NCBI GenBank assembly: GCA_027456925.1
Contig: DAIDTZ010000085.1
Coordinates: 1 to 6,715 of the forward strand
Direction of reading: 5' to 3'
DNA from: Nitrospirota bacterium
GTDB taxonomy: Bacteria; Nitrospirota; UBA9217
Length of the DNA: 6,715 nt
The translations under genes and the position numbers were made by a program. Below, one piece after another: positions 4,196-6,715 of this stretch. Each line of letters starts with the position of its first letter. Position 1 is the stretch's first letter. The notes under the pieces are model-generated. The model did not search any database and had not been told where the DNA came from. It worked only from the letters and a program-made list of their open reading frames with translations.

Positions 4196-6715
4196 ATGCT
4201 CGAAGATTTTCTCCCGCTTGTCGCTAAGCCTGCCAGGTACATCAACAGCGAGGTCAACGCGGTACACAAAGATCTCGGGCAGGTGAAGACCAAGGTCTGC
4301 CTTTTCTTTCCGGACACCTACGAAGTCGGCATGTCGCACCTCGGCCTGCGGATCCTCTATCACATCCTGAACAGCAGGAGCGATACGGCGTGCGAGCGGG
4401 TGTTTTCCCCCTGGACGGACTATGAAGCACGGCTTCGCGCATCGGGCAGGCCGCTCACAAGCCTCGAGTCCAATCTTCCGCTCGCAGCATTCGACTTGAT
4501 CGGCATTACGCTCCAGTACGAACTGTCCTATTCCAATATTCTGGCAGGCCTCGAACTGGCCCGGATACCCCTGCGCGCGGCGGACCGGACCGCGGAGCAC
4601 CCCGTCATCATCGCCGGCGGCCCCTGCGCCGTGAACCCCGAGCCGCTTTCGGACTTCATCGATGTTTTTTTCATCGGTGAGGCCGAGGAGGCCATGCATG
4701 AACTCGTTGAACTCCGGCAGGCCCACGTTGACAAGAAGTCGTTCCTCGAAGCGCTTGCAGTCCGCGACGGCTGCTACGTGCCCGCGCTCGGCAAAAGGAC
4801 GGTCCGCAGGCGTTTTATGAAGGACCTTGAGTCCGCGCCCTTTCCGGACAAACCGCTTTTGCCGCTCATGAAACCGATCCACGATCGGGTGACCGTGGAG
4901 GTCGCGCGCGGCTGCATTCGCGGGTGCCGCTTCTGCCAGGCGGGAATTATTTACCGCCCCTACCGCGAGCGGAGCGCCGGGCGGGTCAAAGACCTTCTCC
5001 GCACATCGCTCCGATGTACCGGCTATGATGAATTGTCGCTGGCATCTCTCAGCTCCGGCGATTACTCGGATATTCAGCCCCTCATGCAAGATCTTGTTAC
5101 GACCTATCGCGACGACAGGATTTCCATTTCCCTTCCTTCCCTTCGCATCGGGACGCTCACGCCCGGGATGATCCTGGCAGTCGCCGGCGTCCGCAAGTCC
5201 GGCTTCACCCTGGCGCCGGAAGCGGGCACGGAACGGCTCCGCCGCGTGATCAACAAACCGGTTTCCGACCAGGACCTTCTGAATGCGGCAACGACGATTT
5301 TTTCCAGCGGCTGGAGCGTCCTGAAACTCTACTTCATGATCGGGCTGCCCACCGAGACGAACGAGGACCTGGACGGCATCATCAGGATCGCCCAGGACCT
5401 CCTCATGGCGGGCAAGCGGTCTTCACGGCGTCCGGTGCAGATCAACATCACCGTCTCCACGTTCGTACCGAAGCCCCATACGCCGTTCCAGTGGTTCGGC
5501 CAGGCAACACGGCAGGAGATCAGGGCAAAACAAGCTTACCTGGAAAAAGGCCTTCGAAAAAAAGGAATATCGCTCAAGCCTCATCACGCGGAAACGAGCC
5601 TGCTGGAGGGCGCCTTTGCGCGCGGAGACCGGAGCGTCGGCAGGGTCATCGAAGAGGCTGTACGGCTCGGCTGTCGCTTCGACGGCTGGTCTGAATGTTT
5701 TGATTTTTCGAAATGGGAACAGGCGTTCCGGACCTGCGGCATGGATCCGGCCGCGCTTGCGTCCCGCACCTACGCTCTCGACGAAGCCCTGCCCTGGGAC
5801 CACATCCAGAGCGGGGTCACGAAAAAATTTCTTCAAGGTGAGTACAAACGGGCACAGGCCGCGGAAAGCACGGAAAATTGCCGCGAGAAATGCGAGCGCT
5901 GCGGCATCGGCTGCACGGACGGCGGCACAGGAATGCTCGGAAAACCCGCCTTGCCAAAAGACAAGGAGTGCGCCCCGGAGCCAACGGCAAGCAATGTGCG
6001 TGATCCGTTCGAAAGGGGGGAAAAGGCCCCTTCGCGCCAAAACCTCGATGTACGGTATAGAATGAAATTCACAAAAATTGGGCGGTTGCGATTTTTATCC
6101 CACTTGGACCTGATGGCCCTTTTTCAGCGGGCGGCCGCACGGGCAGGAATTCCCATCGCCTTTTCCCAGGGCTTTAACCCCCATCCGAAGATCGCCTTTG
6201 GCCCCGCCCTTTCCGTAGGCATTGAAAGTGTGGCGGAGTATCTGGACATGGAAACGAGCACCTACGTCGAACTCCAGGAGCTGACAACGGCCTTGAACGG
6301 CACGCTTCCGGAAGGCATCAAAATTCTCGAATCCCGGGTGGTCTCTCCGAAGGCGCCTTCCCTTTCAGGAAGCATCAGTCGGTATACCTACGAGGTTTCC
6401 GTACCAAAGCGCTCCCTCCATGACGTTGCCGAACTGGCAACCTCCTTCTTGTCCCGCGATGCAGTCATCGTAGCAAAAGACGGGAAGCAAAAGGACATCA
6501 GGCCCTGCATCGAGTCGATCAAGGTTAACACCAAAGACAGTGCGGTGATGATCGAAATAGTCCTGGTCGATCACGACCAGCAAAAGCCCCGGGTCCAGGA
6601 CGTGCTGAGTCAGCTCTTTGCGGTCACTGCGGAAGAGACGCACCTGTTCGGGATACGGCGTACGGGATTGTACTGCGAAGAAAAAGGCCAATGGTTCCTT
6701 CCGATTTCGCTCTAA
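4196..6715 (+). CDS. Fused radical SAM protein (TIGR03960-like) with C-terminal TIGR03936/DUF2344 domain
   Basis: The reaction is unknown to me. The 839-residue protein has several parts. Residues 30-175 form a Rossmann/B12-binding-like domain (FFPDTYEVGMSHLGLR; GGPCAVNPEPLSDF; FFIGEAEE) without an evident DxHxxG cobalamin motif. Residues 228-440 hold a radical SAM core whose C240-x3-C244-x2-C247 should bind the 4Fe-4S cluster used to cleave S-adenosylmethionine, plus the family-type blocks FTLAPEAGTERLRR (337-350), YFMIGLPTETNEDLDG (379-394) and FVPKPHTPFQWF (423-434). A helical region follows, then C562-x3-C566-x2-C569-x3-C573, a polar linker at about 575-617, and the DUF2344-type domain from about 618 (RFLSHLDLM; FSQGFNPHPKIAFGPALSVG). 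These two domains are separate adjacent genes in many Firmicutes, as I recall, often near ribonuclease G and rplU/rpmA, which hints at an RNA or ribosome role. No membrane segment is visible, so it is probably cytoplasmic. The frame is intact and its stop is the last codon of the window. Confidence 0.9.
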   Translation: MLEDFLPLVAKPARYINSEVNAVHKDLGQVKTKVCLFFPDTYEVGMSHLGLRILYHILNSRSDTACERVFSPWTDYEARLRASGRPLTSLESNLPLAAFDLIGITLQYELSYSNILAGLELARIPLRAADRTAEHPVIIAGGPCAVNPEPLSDFIDVFFIGEAEEAMHELVELRQAHVDKKSFLEALAVRDGCYVPALGKRTVRRRFMKDLESAPFPDKPLLPLMKPIHDRVTVEVARGCIRGCRFCQAGIIYRPYRERSAGRVKDLLRTSLRCTGYDELSLASLSSGDYSDIQPLMQDLVTTYRDDRISISLPSLRIGTLTPGMILAVAGVRKSGFTLAPEAGTERLRRVINKPVSDQDLLNAATTIFSSGWSVLKLYFMIGLPTETNEDLDGIIRIAQDLLMAGKRSSRRPVQINITVSTFVPKPHTPFQWFGQATRQEIRAKQAYLEKGLRKKGISLKPHHAETSLLEGAFARGDRSVGRVIEEAVRLGCRFDGWSECFDFSKWEQAFRTCGMDPAALASRTYALDEALPWDHIQSGVTKKFLQGEYKRAQAAESTENCREKCERCGIGCTDGGTGMLGKPALPKDKECAPEPTASNVRDPFERGEKAPSRQNLDVRYRMKFTKIGRLRFLSHLDLMALFQRAAARAGIPIAFSQGFNPHPKIAFGPALSVGIESVAEYLDMETSTYVELQELTTALNGTLPEGIKILESRVVSPKAPSLSGSISRYTYEVSVPKRSLHDVAELATSFLSRDAVIVAKDGKQKDIRPCIESIKVNTKDSAVMIEIVLVDHDQQKPRVQDVLSQLFAVTAEETHLFGIRRTGLYCEEKGQWFLPISL

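Noticed and set aside
4174..4200. TTGACC as a -35 promoter element for the radical SAM gene
   Set aside because: A -10 box at normal spacing would fall inside the start of the gene and none is seen there. TTGACC is explained by the CTTGACC repeat unit.
4181..5089. A 302-codon minus-strand open frame opposite the radical SAM gene
   Set aside because: It covers the conserved N-terminal domain and CxxxCxxC region of the plus-strand gene, shows no family resemblance, and is best explained as an antisense shadow of GC-rich codons.
6062..6064. Internal ATG as a separate start for the DUF2344-type part
   Set aside because: No good Shine-Dalgarno lies at the right distance, the domain already begins a few codons upstream (from about residue 618), and the frame runs without interruption from the radical SAM part.

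Overview
This window is a compact, entirely plus-strand gene cluster from a GC-rich Gram-negative-type bacterium. It carries the rod-shape (elongasome) genes mreC (5' end cut by the window edge), mreD, mrdA (PBP2) and rodA. These are followed by one long gene for a radical SAM protein fused to a DUF2344/TIGR03936-type 'radical SAM-linked' domain. By recollection of gene order, mreBCD-mrdA-rodA with a fused radical SAM gene behind it fits environmental Desulfobacterota (deltaproteobacteria) or Nitrospirota. The sequence alone does not decide between them, and no rRNA, tRNA or other phylogenetic marker is present.

Layout: mreC (1-681, partial) overlaps mreD (678-1190) by an ATGA. mreD abuts mrdA (1191-3002) as TAA-ATG. 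mrdA overlaps rodA (2977-4107) by 26 bases. These four genes almost certainly share one transcript and are translationally coupled. An 88-base gap follows (4108-4195), the only real non-coding DNA here. It is largely filled by degenerate 7-base repeats (CAAGNNN on the left, CTTGNNN on the right of a T6 run), ending in the Shine-Dalgarno of the last gene. The radical SAM fusion (4196-6715) ends with its stop codon on the last base of the window.

How the genes work together: MreC and MreD are the envelope parts of the elongasome that link cytoplasmic MreB to peptidoglycan synthesis. RodA (SEDS glycosyltransferase) and PBP2 (transpeptidase) form its synthase pair. The key active-site motifs of PBP2 and RodA are present, so the system looks functional. 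The radical SAM fusion has no established reaction that I know of. It has a Rossmann/B12-binding-like N-terminal region, a CxxxCxxC radical SAM core, a second four-cysteine cluster at the hinge, and the DUF2344-type C-terminal domain.

The elongasome part is ordinary. The points deserving a second look are the uncharacterised fusion enzyme with its cysteine-rich hinge, and the heptameric repeat in front of it. I see no CRISPR array, transposon, phage gene, tRNA or rRNA, and no stretch above 300 bases without a gene.
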